Of a DNA stretch of 64,000 bases, positions 31,653 to 44,900 are shown piece after piece. Positions within the stretch are counted from its first letter, which is position 1. The number at the start of each line of letters is the position of its first letter. Below the pieces are notes generated by a model that worked only from the letters and a program-made list of their open reading frames with translations, searched no databases and had not been told where the DNA came from. This stretch comes from Lethocerus indicus (lineage: Eukaryota; Arthropoda; Insecta; Hemiptera; Belostomatidae), in contig JACDQD010000002.1 of assembly GCA_019843655.1 (NCBI GenBank), forward strand, positions 15,399,154 to 15,463,153, given 5' to 3'. The translations under genes and the position numbers were made by a program.

Positions 31653-34600
31653 GGGGTGCCGGCAGTTCTTCTATTTGTGGAGAGGGGACGCGGCTAAGTG
31701 AATCATTCGGCCGTAGCGAAGGGCGGCTTAACTCTGACTTAATTATGATATCCTGAAGAACAATTAGGCGCTCCGCCTCCCATCGAAGCTCCACTGGGTA
31801 AATTTTCAGCTGAGGGCAGCAGTCTCACGCCAGACACAATTTGCCCTTAGTCGGCGAATATTTACAGTCCCCGGGGTGAAATAGGGACGGAAAACCGGCT
31901 GGATATTTGTGTGGAGGTTTACTATTTGGGGGATTCAAGCAATTATGCAAAGCTCTGTCACCGAGCGGGTCCAGTTAGTATAATCTTGCTAGTTGGAATC
32001 TTCTTGTGATCTCGCCATTTTTTCAGTTTGAATTATATCATAATTCCGTTATAAATGCTTATTTATGTGCAGTAACTCTTAATCAATCTTATATACAGGT
32101 AAATATCAAAATATAGTGTAATAATTAAGACAAATAATTATTAATTTATAATTCGCATATAAATATGAGTCTCCTTTCTCAGTTCTTTGTTATAACAGAG
32201 GGTATTTTTTTTAGTTAGAATAAATGTACTCATTCTGTATAAAATTATGTTTTTAATGTCGAATTAAAATTTCCATTTTTTTATTCCTAAATGTCACAAT
32301 TTCATTTTTAACTGAGCTAAAGTTCTGGTAGGGAAATACTGAATTAAGAGAATATGTCTGTCGTACACTATTCTGGTGGCTAAATCGTCAAAGTTACCGT
32401 AAATAGATACACACTTCTGCTAATTCTTGATGGAAATTTCTTGATGGAATTATATCCCGACCGTGATAGTATTACGAGTATGTTGTGAACGCTGTTATTT
32501 TGTATGCTCTCTGAACTCGCTTTAGTTTCTGGCTCCTTCCTTTATTGCTATTGTATAATAACACACTTATAGCACCAATTTCCGATTTAATTATATCCGT
32601 ACTGAGCGAAATGGTATAATGAAAGTATTACGCCGTATACCCTAAAGGTCGACCGAGTAGAGTCGGCGTGCTTGAGCGTCGTAAACTCAGCAGTATCGGA
32701 CCGCCGACCGTCGGTCCTATCCCGAGTGAAAATCCCATTAAGTGGCCCATAAAACTGAGTAATACGGGTTTTTACTGTACCGCAATGTTGAACACTTGGA
32801 ACCATACTTCATCGCCGGGAGAGCTTCATTCAACTACTGTGAGCGAGTACGCACCGATCTTCTAATAAAATATTTGGTAATTGATTCATTTCTTAAAAAT
32901 TAATTTAATAAGTTAATTACAGCAACACGCTTGGGATAATTCACCAAAGCTTTACTTAAATATAAACAGATATTAGTTCGTGAACATATTTCTAATCATT
33001 CCCCTTGTATTAAAAATTAATTTCAATTGTGAATACAGTTAATCAGTTATAATTCAACCTTAAATGTGTTGACCTACAGAAACTATTATTAGTTGATTAT
33101 ATTATTGAAGTCAATAAAGAGCAATAATTTTGTTCAATAAAACTTTAAACATTCCACATACTGCTTCAAACTATATTTTCCTGGTAACTTTGCACATTTT
33201 TAAATAAAGTTTCTCCGCTAGTCGCATACTTTTCTTAAGTATTTGTCATTTGTTGAAAGTCATGAATCCCGGGGGGTTACAGCTCATTCCCCTTTTCTTA
33301 TGAAGGAGTAATGCGATAACAAGATGTTCCTTACTTCTTTCAGAAGTATTTTTGAACCCATTACATTTTTATGTTTTTAATTTTGAACTTGTTTCCGCCA
33401 CAGGCCCGCCCTAGAGATTCAAGTTCTCCACTCTTGCATTTTTACAACACTCAATCTTTTTGAATGCATTGGCCCTTTTCTCTTTGTTCCCTCGCAAATT
33501 CCTCGCAGTCTTCTTTGTTTGCCTTAGGTTTTCTTTATAACTCGGTTTATTGGGATTCTCAGAATTAAAAACTGCTATTGTGGAAATTGGTTTTAAACAT
33601 TGGAGAAAATCAATTTAAAACGGAGTTAATATTTTATTTTTAATGTTACCAAAGAGTTATCCTGTAAAAATTATTACCGTAAGTAATCATTGTTAGGTTA
33701 GTTTAAATTCAAATTTATCTTGGAAAGATTCAAGTCTGTTACCTCCTGAAGAAAATTTCAGAGGGAATTCGCTAATTGGAAATAAATTAAGAAAAAATGT
33801 TGACAAGGAAACGATGATTGCCGAAGATGAGATAATTAAGAGAGGAGGGAAGAATTGTTCATTATCTAGTGAAAAGTGTCAAAGATGTGTGTATAATGTC
33901 CGCTGGGTGGCCGAGGACGGGGGGTTGATTGGGCAGATAAAGTGTCGGAGTTTCATCTCCACGGAGGAGATTAATTGCCGCCATCTCCGCCGATCTTCGA
34001 TTGGCCGGCTTCGTCCAATCTACCCGGCCAGCAACTTATTAGGGGACTTTTAATTGGTACCTCGGTTAAGGCTCCTCTCCACGTGTCTGGCTCCTCTCCC
34101 AGTCGAACCACGGCCAAAGTATTTAATTATAAGTATTATTGGGTGACCCTGCTTGGGCTTAAAATACTCGAATTAAGTGAACGGAATATTGCCCTATTCC
34201 CATCGCCTATACGGTGAGAACTTCCCAAACGAATCATTTGGACAAGGAGTGTTCAGGCGGCAATGCTGGCGAAATTACATTAAGGGTTTAGATAAGAATT
34301 GTATTTAGATTATTACGATAACAGAGCGCCTTTCGCAACACACGGATAAAAATAGATGAGATAAAACCGTTAATGTTAATATTGCATATTTTCCAGTTTA
34401 AGTTATTTATCAAAAACAGATATTCTAGACTTTTAGATCTTCTAGATTTTTAGACTTTTTGTCGTGTTGTTATAACTCGACTTCGGAAGGGCCCCCTCGG
34501 GAATAAAGAATGCGGGACAATATAGTGCATATTTGCAATCCGAGATAACTCAATGAACTTTCGCCTTCGCCGAATTCGATAGGAACGTCCGCCCCAATAC

Positions 34601-37600
34601 GAGCCGAGGAATGCAATAACCGAGAATCAATCCCAGCCGTGTAATTGCTTCGTTATGTGTCGCCCGGTATCCGATTGGTTTTCTACATTGCACCACCGCC
34701 GAACAAAAACTACCGCTGGTCCCTGATATAAAGTGTAAAGCGAAGGGGAAAAGAGGATCCGAAGAGAAATCCGAGCGAAATGAAATGGACGTAAACCGGT
34801 CAACATCAGGATTCCCTCGCTAAATCGAGTAGGATGAATGTTATACCAGAGTAATCCGTTAACTCAACGCATTCCTTTCATATTATAAACACTGATCAAA
34901 ATCGGATAACAAATAATTAAATCCAGATATCAATAAATGGAATATATTGTTCAACACAAATAAATATAAAATATCTATCGGAGTGTTCTCCAATACCGGT
35001 TCATTTTATGTGCTACATGTTCAACTCGACGTTTTTAATTAAACCCGTTTCGGAATTGCACAGTCTCAGTAAATTAAATTCTAGAACCTTCAATAAACTG
35101 TTAATATTGCGCCGGGAAATGATGAATTTATGCATATAGTCAAATTAATTTCTTAATAATAATTTTCTTTCTGTGCGTGATGTCATATCACGACAAAAGA
35201 TTATGAAGGAATTATACCCTAAACTGTAAGTTATATCACTCTCGTATTATTTAATATATCTGTCTATTTACCTTATTCACAAATTTCTTTATTAAATTTG
35301 TTTGGGCAGAATATTCTTGTATTTTCGGCAACCATAAAAGGTGTTCTAGAAATTAAAATGGAAAAAAAGCATTGCGCTTGAGGTTTAAGAAAATCCCGAC
35401 AATTACATGCGCCATACCTTTTTTCTCATCGAACCCCCTATAGAAATCCGAACTAATAAAAACTCTGTAGTATTAAAGGGATATTAAAGGGATTCCTCCG
35501 AGTTTGATTAAAAAAGGCAGTGATCTCATGTGGGAGGGTTTGATCGTATACCAGAATATCAAGCTTCAGTTTTATGGCCGTTGAATCGACTATGTGCAGT
35601 CGGATATATGTAGGCAATAATCCGCGTTGTAAAAGAAAATCTTCGAAACATTTAATTCGATACAGCCACTTTTATAGTTCCATTTCCAATTTAATCCGGG
35701 AGGCTATAGAAATAAAAACTCTGTTAAATACGTTCAACAAAAAATTCCTCCGGTATATTCAAAGGACTCGCAAATGCAATCTACTTTTCGAATTCAGGAT
35801 TGGTTCCAGGGCAAAAAAAGGGTCAAAAACTCGAAAAGCGTTTTATATTCTGTACGTAGGGTTTAGATAATAATTTTCGAATGAAACAGGGCACTGTCAC
35901 TATCGTTTGCCGGTAGAGCGAACCAATTTTATTCCCCTCCTCGGATATATTTAACCTTTATTTTTTAACTCTGCCCCGCAATTGAGATAGAAATATTCGG
36001 TATATCTAACGAATATTTTTCTGTTACTTCGTGGAAATTATTATTACAGTTATATTGAAGGACAACTCATATTATCTCCGTTTAGTAGTTGAGTAGTAAT
36101 GAGCTAGAAATAGTACAGTAACAGTTTTATAATAGTTCAGGAACCAAACAAACTCCAAAATTGGAAATTAACATCTCATTACCGTGCAGATGTGTTAAAA
36201 CCGTAAATACGTGTTCTTGATATCGGATAATGTAATAAATTATTTCCTCCCAAAAATAGAGTCCTTCATTAGAGCGTTGGATCGATATATTATAATAAAT
36301 GCTTTTATAAGTTTTCTCGTAGGTTAATTTTGTATAAGGTTTTAAGGTGCCACCTCGACACATCCCCTTGAATACAAACTAACCCAATTAGGCCTCTAGT
36401 AATTTTTGTAAACCTTCGGAGGGGAAAGTCATTTCGCCATTAAAAAAATAAAGTCCGGAATATGCAAATCGGTATAAAAATGAAGTTGGTTAGAATATTT
36501 GCGCTAAGCGATGTAGCGAATGCGGGCGGGTGGCATAAAACTGGGCACTCTTCCGATTGGTGGGAAGACTGATTGGGGTAGAATGGAAGGGACCAGGGCA
36601 AGGAGCCGGCTTTAGTATTCACGGTCGCCTAACTCGGCCTTGTTTCTTTCTCCTTCCTTCTCTCTCCCGCTCAACTGCCGCTAGCACCGTCCCACTCGGC
36701 GTTGCTCCTCGGGGCCCCCTCTGAAAACCCTGACGATTCCTCGTTAACAGTGGGCCCGGGAGCCCTCTCGACTTGTGGCCCGTTAATGCACGCTCCAACT
36801 CTGTTGTTATCGCGCTCCTCGAAGGACCCGCGTTTCGCTTCAAAACGCTTTCTCAATTTACCGTTAGGAGCTTTTAAACTGTCCTCCTCCGGATTTATGG
36901 CCAGATTCGACCGACCATTACAATTATCCGCCATTATTTTCCTCGCTCCAATGTTTACCCAGCTAATTCAGTGCTTCTGAGTTGTGGCAAATAATACTGC
37001 TCTATTCTTAATGAAATTTAATTCATTCGACGAATAAGTATTAGAATTATGCCTGCATTATTTACACGGCTATTCATCGAGATGTTAATATTATTGACAT
37101 AAGTACCAATCCCGTTGTAATTAGTCTGCCACGGAGGTACAATGCTGGTGGTGAATTATTACGATGTTTCTGGATACTGTGGACTTTATATCGATTAGAT
37201 GTATTCAATAATGGCCCAAATAGATCGTGCAGTATGTATTTCAATTTCAAATGCTGTTAGTTTCTGTACCTAATGTGTTTATATCATTTCCGGTGAATAG
37301 ACCTTGTATCTGGGTCAAAATTTAACATTCAGGATTGCATTTCTCTCTTTGTTGTTGCATCACCTTTTGACCAAAAATAGCGAGCTGAAAGCTATAGATA
37401 TTCATGATAACGGATGCAATGATATTGCTAATTGTAGTGAAAAAATTATTCCTTTTACGAAATTCAAAGTTTCCACAATTCAATAAGAAAACAGATTTTT
37501 ATATGGATGGAGAACCAAAATTGAAATGGTACAATAATGTACGTACCTTCAGTTTATAAGAAAAAATACTATTTTCGGCTATTTATATCCAGAGAAAGAT

Positions 37601-37808
37601 AATTATCCAAGACATTATCTCTAAAAAGGAATTGCAATGAGCTCCACTGTCAATTTAATTTAGCTCGCTGAGCAAACTCAACTCCATTTATAATTTGTTC
37701 CCTCCTTTCAGATTGAGCTGCTACGATAAAGCTATTATTTCGTGTAATAATTAAAAAGAATGGTTCTAGAATTATTAACAATACCCAGGAAGATTTCCTC
37801 ATATAGAA

Positions 37809-37867
37809 TTTCTGTTTCCATTCGCCTATTTTTGTAGAACTAGTTTCGGCTTCTCGACATATTTAGA
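37809..37867 (-). repeat. Dispersed hammerhead-like repeat, copy G
   Basis: On the + strand TTTCTGTTTCCATTCGCC is followed by TAGAACTAGTTTCGGCTTCTCGACATATTTAG in two adjoining parts. The minus strand aligns with CTGAAGATGGCGAG at 11 of 14 positions, then AGCCGAAAC. It is a decayed copy with the same two-module layout as D and E. Confidence 0.5.
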
Positions 37868-39477
37868 AGAAGATAGAGGACAAAATACAGCGATGTACTT
37901 GCGCACGTAATGAACAATAATAATTTCGTGTAAGTTTTGTAATATGGTTGATCTTAAGGCGGAATGCAGAGATAGATACTACGTGCCTACGTTGAGTAGA
38001 ACTGGTCGGGAGTTGAGTCATGTTCCATTTCCTCCTCCACCCCCTGCGAATACCTTTATACATATATGTAGGATGCCTAACTACCTCGTGCATTTAGTAT
38101 TACCCCGCGCCGTGTTAAGCTCACACCAGGTATTATAGTATTCTGTGTCTCATGCATAGGTCCGGATGGCAGTTTGAGGGTAGGTTGGCCCCATTTGGGG
38201 TGTTGGCGGGACTTAGATGTGGCAAGTGGAGCAAATCCGGCCGACTGGCGGGCTCGGGTCTGCAGAGTGGAGCCCGGCTCCTGGAATTCGGGGGCGGTGG
38301 CGGGGTGCTGAATATTTGATGCCTACGTTAGTGGGCGAAACGCGCCCTCTATCCGCCCTCCGAACAGGCCCCGTCGTCCGACTTGGCTCTCGCGAAGTGA
38401 AATCCGGAAGGTGGGCAGCGGCATACGAAAACAAAAACGGCCTCAGTTTCACCGCCCGTAAATTCGTACTTTTTCGCCGTCGCGATGACACCGTAAATTT
38501 ACCCGAATCCGCCCCCTCGGTACGGCGTCCGTCCTTCTCTTTGGTATTCATTCTTCTACTTCTTTTAGTCCTCTTAAAACCTCTCCGTCTTAACCAATTT
38601 TTGTGATACCGTGAAAAAGGTTTTTGCTTTCAGAAAAAGAAACCTTAAGCACACGCCGAACAGAATTTAAAAATATTACTTCATTTGCGATCGGAAATTT
38701 GTGAGAATAGTACATTCCATATTCTGTACCATCAATCTGCAATTGTTGATCATTTTTGTTATCCGTTCAACCCCGGCATTCGGCTATCGTTTATCTCATC
38801 GTCAAGTCATTTCATATTATAGTTTAGAGCGGTTAAAATCTCTCCACTATAGTATACATTTTATATACAAATCTCTTCTAGTAATACCTGAACTAATGGA
38901 TAAGTGGTTCCTACGTTATATTTAAAATTGATTACTTTTGGCTTAGTGAAAAATAATGCTAATACAGTTTGTAATATGGAAAAATGATGCACTATAAGAA
39001 TATATAGATATACTGCTTTCGTGGAATTGATTCATTGCACTGGAGGCGGGGCGATGAGGAAAATTGTTTCGCTCTAAGACGATCGCGGGCCGCCGGAGTG
39101 GGAGTAAAATCGCCGAGGAGGTAAAGCTCAGAACACATCTGTCCCATCGAGTTAGAAGTAGGCGGTGTTAAACCGGGTTTTCGACCGCATAACACCCGAC
39201 CTGTAAAGTGAAGGTATCAATTAGGATTAAGCCCGGGGAGAATTCACCGCCTGCAATTAGTATTGAAACGTCTTCCAGGAAAGGAGGGCGGAGGTTAGGT
39301 GCACAACCTGTCAATTAAGTTGAAAATATATATAAGGTTTGGATAATGAGGGATCATCCCGCCTAACGTACACGTACAATCTTACTGAGTTGGGGAAAAC
39401 AGGGCTCCCGCCACTAATTGCATCGGTAGTCCAAGTATGGACTGTTGAGAAATTATAATATTTTAATGCTAACTGTC

Positions 39478-39512
39478 TCTGTATTAGTAAATTATTTCTT
39501 AAATAATTAAAT

Positions 39513-39558
<46 letters not shown>

Positions 39559-39567
39559 GTATTAGTA
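39478..39567. repeat. (TA)n tract flanked by identical 12-bp direct repeats
   Basis: TCTGTATTAGTA occurs at 39478-39489 and again at 39556-39567, bracketing an AT-rich stretch with pure (AT)n at about 39516-39556. This may be a slippage duplication or the footprint of an insertion. Confidence 0.7.
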
Positions 39568-40641
39568 GGATAATTCAGAATAGAATAAAGACCGGACAAA
39601 TCAATTCTTATCGATAATATTAATATTTTACTACACGTTTGCGCTTTCTTTATTTCAATTTCCTTTCGTATATGCTACCTAAGCGTTATAAATACGCGTA
39701 TGTTGGACAGGCGAAATGCAATATTAGTTATCGACGAGGATTTGGACCATCGTAGTTGAACTTATGATTGGATTCTGCTCTTCCGCATCCTAGATAATAT
39801 AAAGCCATCTAGTATTCTGCCTTTAATCTGTCACTCAAATATTCCAGCATTCAGCGGCAAAATTGAGTTCTGATTGGGTTTCACAGTTTAATGGTCTAAT
39901 TTCAGCTTGTCAACGATTGAAAACTCGCTTTTGGTAACAACAGATTGACGCATGAATGGCGTCCGCAAATAACAATCGCCCGAGACAATCCACTTTATTT
40001 CAGTAAGTCGTCACACTTTATGAACTTCCGAAATCGTCCGCGATATTTTCGATTAAGAAAGAACAATGTATTTGATTCGTTGGCCCGCGTTAGCGAAATC
40101 CAAGGTGCAGTTGAATGAAATTTTGTTTGTCACCGGAGAATCTAAGTTTAGGTCCAACGCTTGTATACCGAGCCTATGTTGGATTTTGAAGTTTCCAAAC
40201 TTGAACCATTCAACACATTATCACTGACCTACGTTCTATATATATATGGGCATTTCACGTGTCGTATTGAGAGGCATGGCCTTACATCTACACTTTCGGT
40301 TGTAAGAAATTGTAAGAATGTTCAGGAACCTGCTCTTCAAAGAATAAAAACAGAGGAGCTTATTAGCTCCATTGTATTCGTTAAATTTCAGTTCTACAGT
40401 TTATACCTGAATAACTGTTTTCCGCCAAATGATATAAAGACGCAGCGCTCAATACTAGTGGTGATGTGCCAATTTATTTAGAGAGGGTTATAAGGCGTTG
40501 AAGGAATTCAAGGGAAATTTCAAAATTGCCGACGAAAAGATCAGTTACAAGATTGACTCGGCGTAAATGCATCGAATACCGGAGTTCGATTTGCATTACG
40601 ATTGAAAATGTTAATTGAATAATTTTTGTTTTTTACCTTAG

Positions 40642-41902
40642 ATTGACGATTATGTTAATCGTTCTTGGCAAAACACTTCAAGTTACTGGGCGCTTGAACG
40701 CGATTCTGGAACGCAACAACATCCTGTACAATTCCGACAGACGGGAAAGGGAGCCATGGAAATTGCTATGTAGCCTATCTGATAACAACATTGACGATTA
40801 TGAAGTCGATTCATCGGACAGTGGCCAGGGTTTCTTTGAAAACGACGAAGGGAAGAAGCTGAGCCAGAACGCGCCCGGTTCCGCCGGCGTATCTCAGCCG
40901 AACCGACAGGAAAATATTTTGATCCAAACCGATTTGCCGGTCGGTTCAGAACCGGGCGGTTTCAAGGGGACTTTAGTTTATGCTAAGCCGATAGCGAATT
41001 ACAATAATGGGAACGGTCTGTTACCGCTGAACACAGGCCCGCGTCACACCAGGTACTGCCCACCCGGCAACGAATTCGATCCCCATTTTATGAGCACCGA
41101 CTCCGGTCGCATATTCCACGTGAGCGACTTGATGTCCAGATTTATGAAATCACTGGATAACCGCCAAAACAGTCTGAACACTACGAAGGTAAACCAACTT
41201 AATTCTACTATCGCACGCTCGGGCAATACCGAAAGTTCGCAAGAGAATAATACCGGGAATAGTAATGAGACTGAAGAAAATTCCGCCGCGCCTAATCTGA
41301 CAGTTCACGAAACGAGTAATCCGAGCGTCAATATAACCGATGGATTCGACTTGAATCTAAATTCACCTTTCGATCATGAAATTAAAACAATCTTCGATCT
41401 CCTTAAGAATGTAACTGAGATTTATCACCGAGAAAATGCTGTTTTACGACCCCCGGAATCGCGTAGTTCCGAACAGTATCACTTTAAAAATTTCGATTCG
41501 AGGAAGAGAGCCATTAACGCAATGCTCACTTCTTATATTAACGACTACGAAAAGAGACGGAAGGGAAAGTCTCAAAATATCAGAACCGGTAAATGCTTTG
41601 TTGTGAACAAAAGGAAGACTAAAGAGTACGGCACGTTCGAGGGTCCGATATTTGACTCAGAGACACCGATTACAAGTAACAGAAGGGAAAGGTTGATGGG
41701 AAACTCTGGTCTGGTGGAGGGGAAAGGAAATCGAGCGCCGATTAAAAAAACATCGGGAGGACAATCTGGATTTCTGTCGTACATTATGGATAAACTGCGG
41801 CCCAAAAATAATGTACAAGTCGATCCGGGAAAGGAGTTTAGCCGGAAGGTAATAAAAAAATATTTGAATCACCCCAGGCAACATCCGCCCAAATATAATT
41901 AG
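40642..41902 (+). CDS. Unrecognised Asn-rich, sequon-rich protein (3'-terminal exon, about 419 codons)
   Basis: A long open frame, far above anything else here apart from repeats, follows an acceptor-like tract (gttttttaccttag) and ends at TAG 41900-41902, 36 bp before AATAAA. I read it as the last exon of a gene; the first in-frame ATG is at 40652, but a 5' exon may supply the real start. Numbering from 40643, residues 50-70 are acidic (DDYEVDSSDS). Residues 179-258 hold seven N-x-S/T sequons (NTT, NST, NNT, NET, NLT, NIT, NVT), suggesting a secreted or extracellular region. There are basic clusters at 287-289 (RKR) and 304-309 (KRRKGK), and only three Cys (43, 139, 318). No domain is recognised and no clear signal peptide is visible in this exon. 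The antisense frames over it are shadows. Confidence 0.75.
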
Positions 41903-41937
41903 TAGCGGAATTTGAATTTCAGAATTTATTGTGCGTG

Positions 41938-41943
41938 AATAAA
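41938..41943 (+). promoter_or_regulatory. Polyadenylation signal AATAAA of the 40642 gene
   Basis: A canonical AATAAA lies 36 bp after the TAG stop of the unrecognised gene, on the same strand. It marks that gene as ending here, separate from PDE1, whose first visible exon is about 4.4 kb further on. Confidence 0.6.
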
Positions 41944-44900
41944 TCCGGAACGAAAGCGTGACATTTCGTCTCGGGTAAACATTCGAAACATCCTCCTGAA
42001 TGAACAATGATGAATTTAGTGGAAAACTCTGCTGCGTTATAAAAATATGTAATATATCACGGTGAGCGGTATTAATATTTGGATTGTTATTAGGAGTGGT
42101 AATAGTATGAAGGAATAGATATAAAAATAAAGGATTTTCAGAATAGTTTATTGTATTAATTATTTTAGTGATAAGTAGAAATGGTTGTTTTTTCATAATA
42201 GAAAAGAAATACTTCCCTGTTTATTATGTTTTAAATAATCTGAGTTCAGTAATCGAGCTGAAAATTACTCAAAATTTACTGCATAATTTCATAAATAAGT
42301 ACATTGACATTTTAAATAAAAAAGACTGTACTTCTTTTAAATACGGGCGCGCGTTTTAATTACGTAACTGTACAGGACATATCCTTGCGCTATAGAAAAG
42401 AAGAAAAACAAACAAAAATTACGTGAATTTTACGTTCGATAGTAATATTAAATCTTAGAAAAAAATATAATTGTATATCTCTCCTTCTTAATTGGATAAT
42501 AACTAGTTAGTATTGATCTGTTATGATAATTCACTGCGATGAATGGCCACAGTTAGTGCGCTTTAATCAAATTAACTGTATAAAATCATTAAAAGATCTG
42601 TTGGCTCTAATTTATAATGTGTCAAAAAACGGTTATTAATTACAGTTTGAAGATAGTAATCATTGTATAGGCATAACAATTAGTGTTGAGTTTACATTTG
42701 GCTTTTGAGGGCTTCCCTTTTTTATCTATTTCTTTAGCATTAAAATTTATTGTAATTTGTATGTGTATTGTAAGCATTATTAAATTATTGAGATAAAAGC
42801 CATTTCAGGTTTTCAGTACGAAGCAGTCGTTGCTAATGTTGGATCCAGAAATACAAATCATAATCTGATAAAATGACGTGGTCCCTCCCTGTTGTAAATT
42901 TAAACCGTTTTGTAATGTCAGTCAAATAATGTGAATATAGTCCTACGTCGAGTGGCTTCCTGTTGTTCCAGCTAATTTCCATTAATACCGCTAACGAGAC
43001 TTTCATCTCCGTTATTAGAGGTCGTCACTATTATGGGGCATATTATAGAATGGATATTATGCAGTCAATTCACCGAGGTGCTTTATGAAACCTCGGCAAC
43101 TTGCAATTTGCGACTTCCATTACATTATTACTAATATGACCGATGGTTACATTAATTTAATTAAATCTTGGTATAACGAACATTAATTGTTTATATATGA
43201 AAAGTCCCTATAACAAGTATGCATTTCAAATATGTTTTAACACAGATCGCAAGGCGCGAGGTATAGACTTAGCCAGCATTGCAGGTAATGATGGTTTAGT
43301 ATCGGCCGTGCTAAGAGGCGTTCATTAGATTTTTAAAAAGTTATGCATTTAATTGTTGTTAAATTCAATTTTAATGGGCCAAATATTTTGAATTCATTTA
43401 AATGTTCAATGCTAGCCGCACTAAACTCAACGAAGGGCCACATTTGCCATTTGCCTTGTACATGTCACCAGGGTAGGGGAGAGTAAACTGAATTGAATTA
43501 TTATCCGACAGATCGAAATCATAGACTCCTCTGTTGTCCGCTTGGTTGTTATAACGCTTCAATAATATGTTTAAATTGACATAAGTCCGTTCTACTACTT
43601 GGGTACTAGTAAATCTTTTCACATATATGGGTTTCATATATATGGGGCAGAGCGGTAATATAGCGGCCTTCTCCTACCCCCCCGAGTAAGATGATTTCCG
43701 AGACGCGTTACCACGTCCTGGATTTATTATGAAGAGGCCACTAAATCTAAGGCGGACCCCCCCCCCTGGCTAACCTTTTCGATGAGTTACACAATACCAG
43801 TTTCTCGGTTTACCCCCTTGCAGTCGCCTCCAATTCTGTGGTGTTACGTAAAATCTGAAATCGACCACGTCGCTATGCGGGACCGGAGCCCCGATTGGAG
43901 CGAAACCAGATCTAAATTACAGAACAGACTTTGTTGATAAGGAAAATCGTGCGTGTCGTGCACTGAAATTTCATTTTAAACGGGGCAATAAAATGGAGTC
44001 AATAAATTGAGGGTAAAGAGATAATTCTATTACTATTGCCCCAGATTTATGAACGTGTCCAAGGTTGGGCCCTCCGTTAGGTATTTCACACTGACCACAT
44101 TGCATTATGTACATACAAAACTTTGCCAAGTGTGTAATTCTAGGAGGGTTCGGGTTGTTTCCAGGGATATTATACTGATTTAAATTAGCTTTTTTAGCTC
44201 CGAGAAAAAAAATACTGTTTGTGAGTCCAAATATATTCTTATTGCACGGAAATCTGATTTGTTTTAGGAGAGGGGTGGAAACTCAAAGAAGGTGGCAAGG
44301 GCTAGTATTGGAGAGGGTATTTTTTTGTCGGTGCCCCCGATAGGACGCGAGGGCACTATCGCCATTATGCAGCGTCCGCCCACTTTAATCTTTACTAATG
44401 GATACCTTCCTCTGTATGGTCCTACAGATACTCTGCCATCCTCCTAATTGTACCTCTCCCCCCGCTGCGAGACCCCGGGCGACCACTCTTGCCGATACCT
44501 ATTATCTCAGACCGCGACAGTAATTTAAAATTTGATGGCCGGGATTTAATTTTTAAATAAAGTCCCGAGAACGCGAGTTCCTCCAAGTTTTGATCAGTTG
44601 ACATTTCGCAAAGGCCACGTATTTTTGCTAGTAAACAAGGAATACAAATTTAATTTGCTCAATGCAATATATATGAAAAGTAATTATAAATCAACGCGTG
44701 AGTCTGGAAATAATTAATATTTTGTAACAAAATATTCTGTTTTAGACGTTAATTTATATAATTGATTTAAAAAATGTATTTAATTTTTTGCTAATAATAT
44801 GAATTCTATTAATATTACTGCATTTATAATATACAGGCATATAAGGTATTCATGGGATACCTTATTTTAAATATTTAAACTAACACAATTCCATTGATTG

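Larger units (their letters stand above)
31650..40641. other. Noncoding, probably including 5' sequence of the 40642 gene
   Basis: Repeat copy G (37809), the flanked TA tract (39478) and GC-rich islands at about 36580-36960 and 38200-38550. Any 5' exon or promoter of the gene whose last exon starts at 40642 should lie here, but I could not identify it. Confidence 0.55.

Noticed and set aside
35450..35760. Two stretches sharing CTATAGAAAT, AAAAACTCTGT and TTCCTCCG
   Set aside because: Similarity is patchy with indels; it could be chance in AT-rich sequence.
38213..38606. Overlapping + and - frames of 129 and 112 codons
   Set aside because: Both arise from a GC-rich island poor in stop codons; no domain, and codon use is not convincing on either strand.
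41657..42196. Antisense 179-codon frame over the end of the 40642 gene
   Set aside because: It overlaps a better-supported coding exon with a stop and polyA signal on the + strand; the antisense peptide looks compositional.
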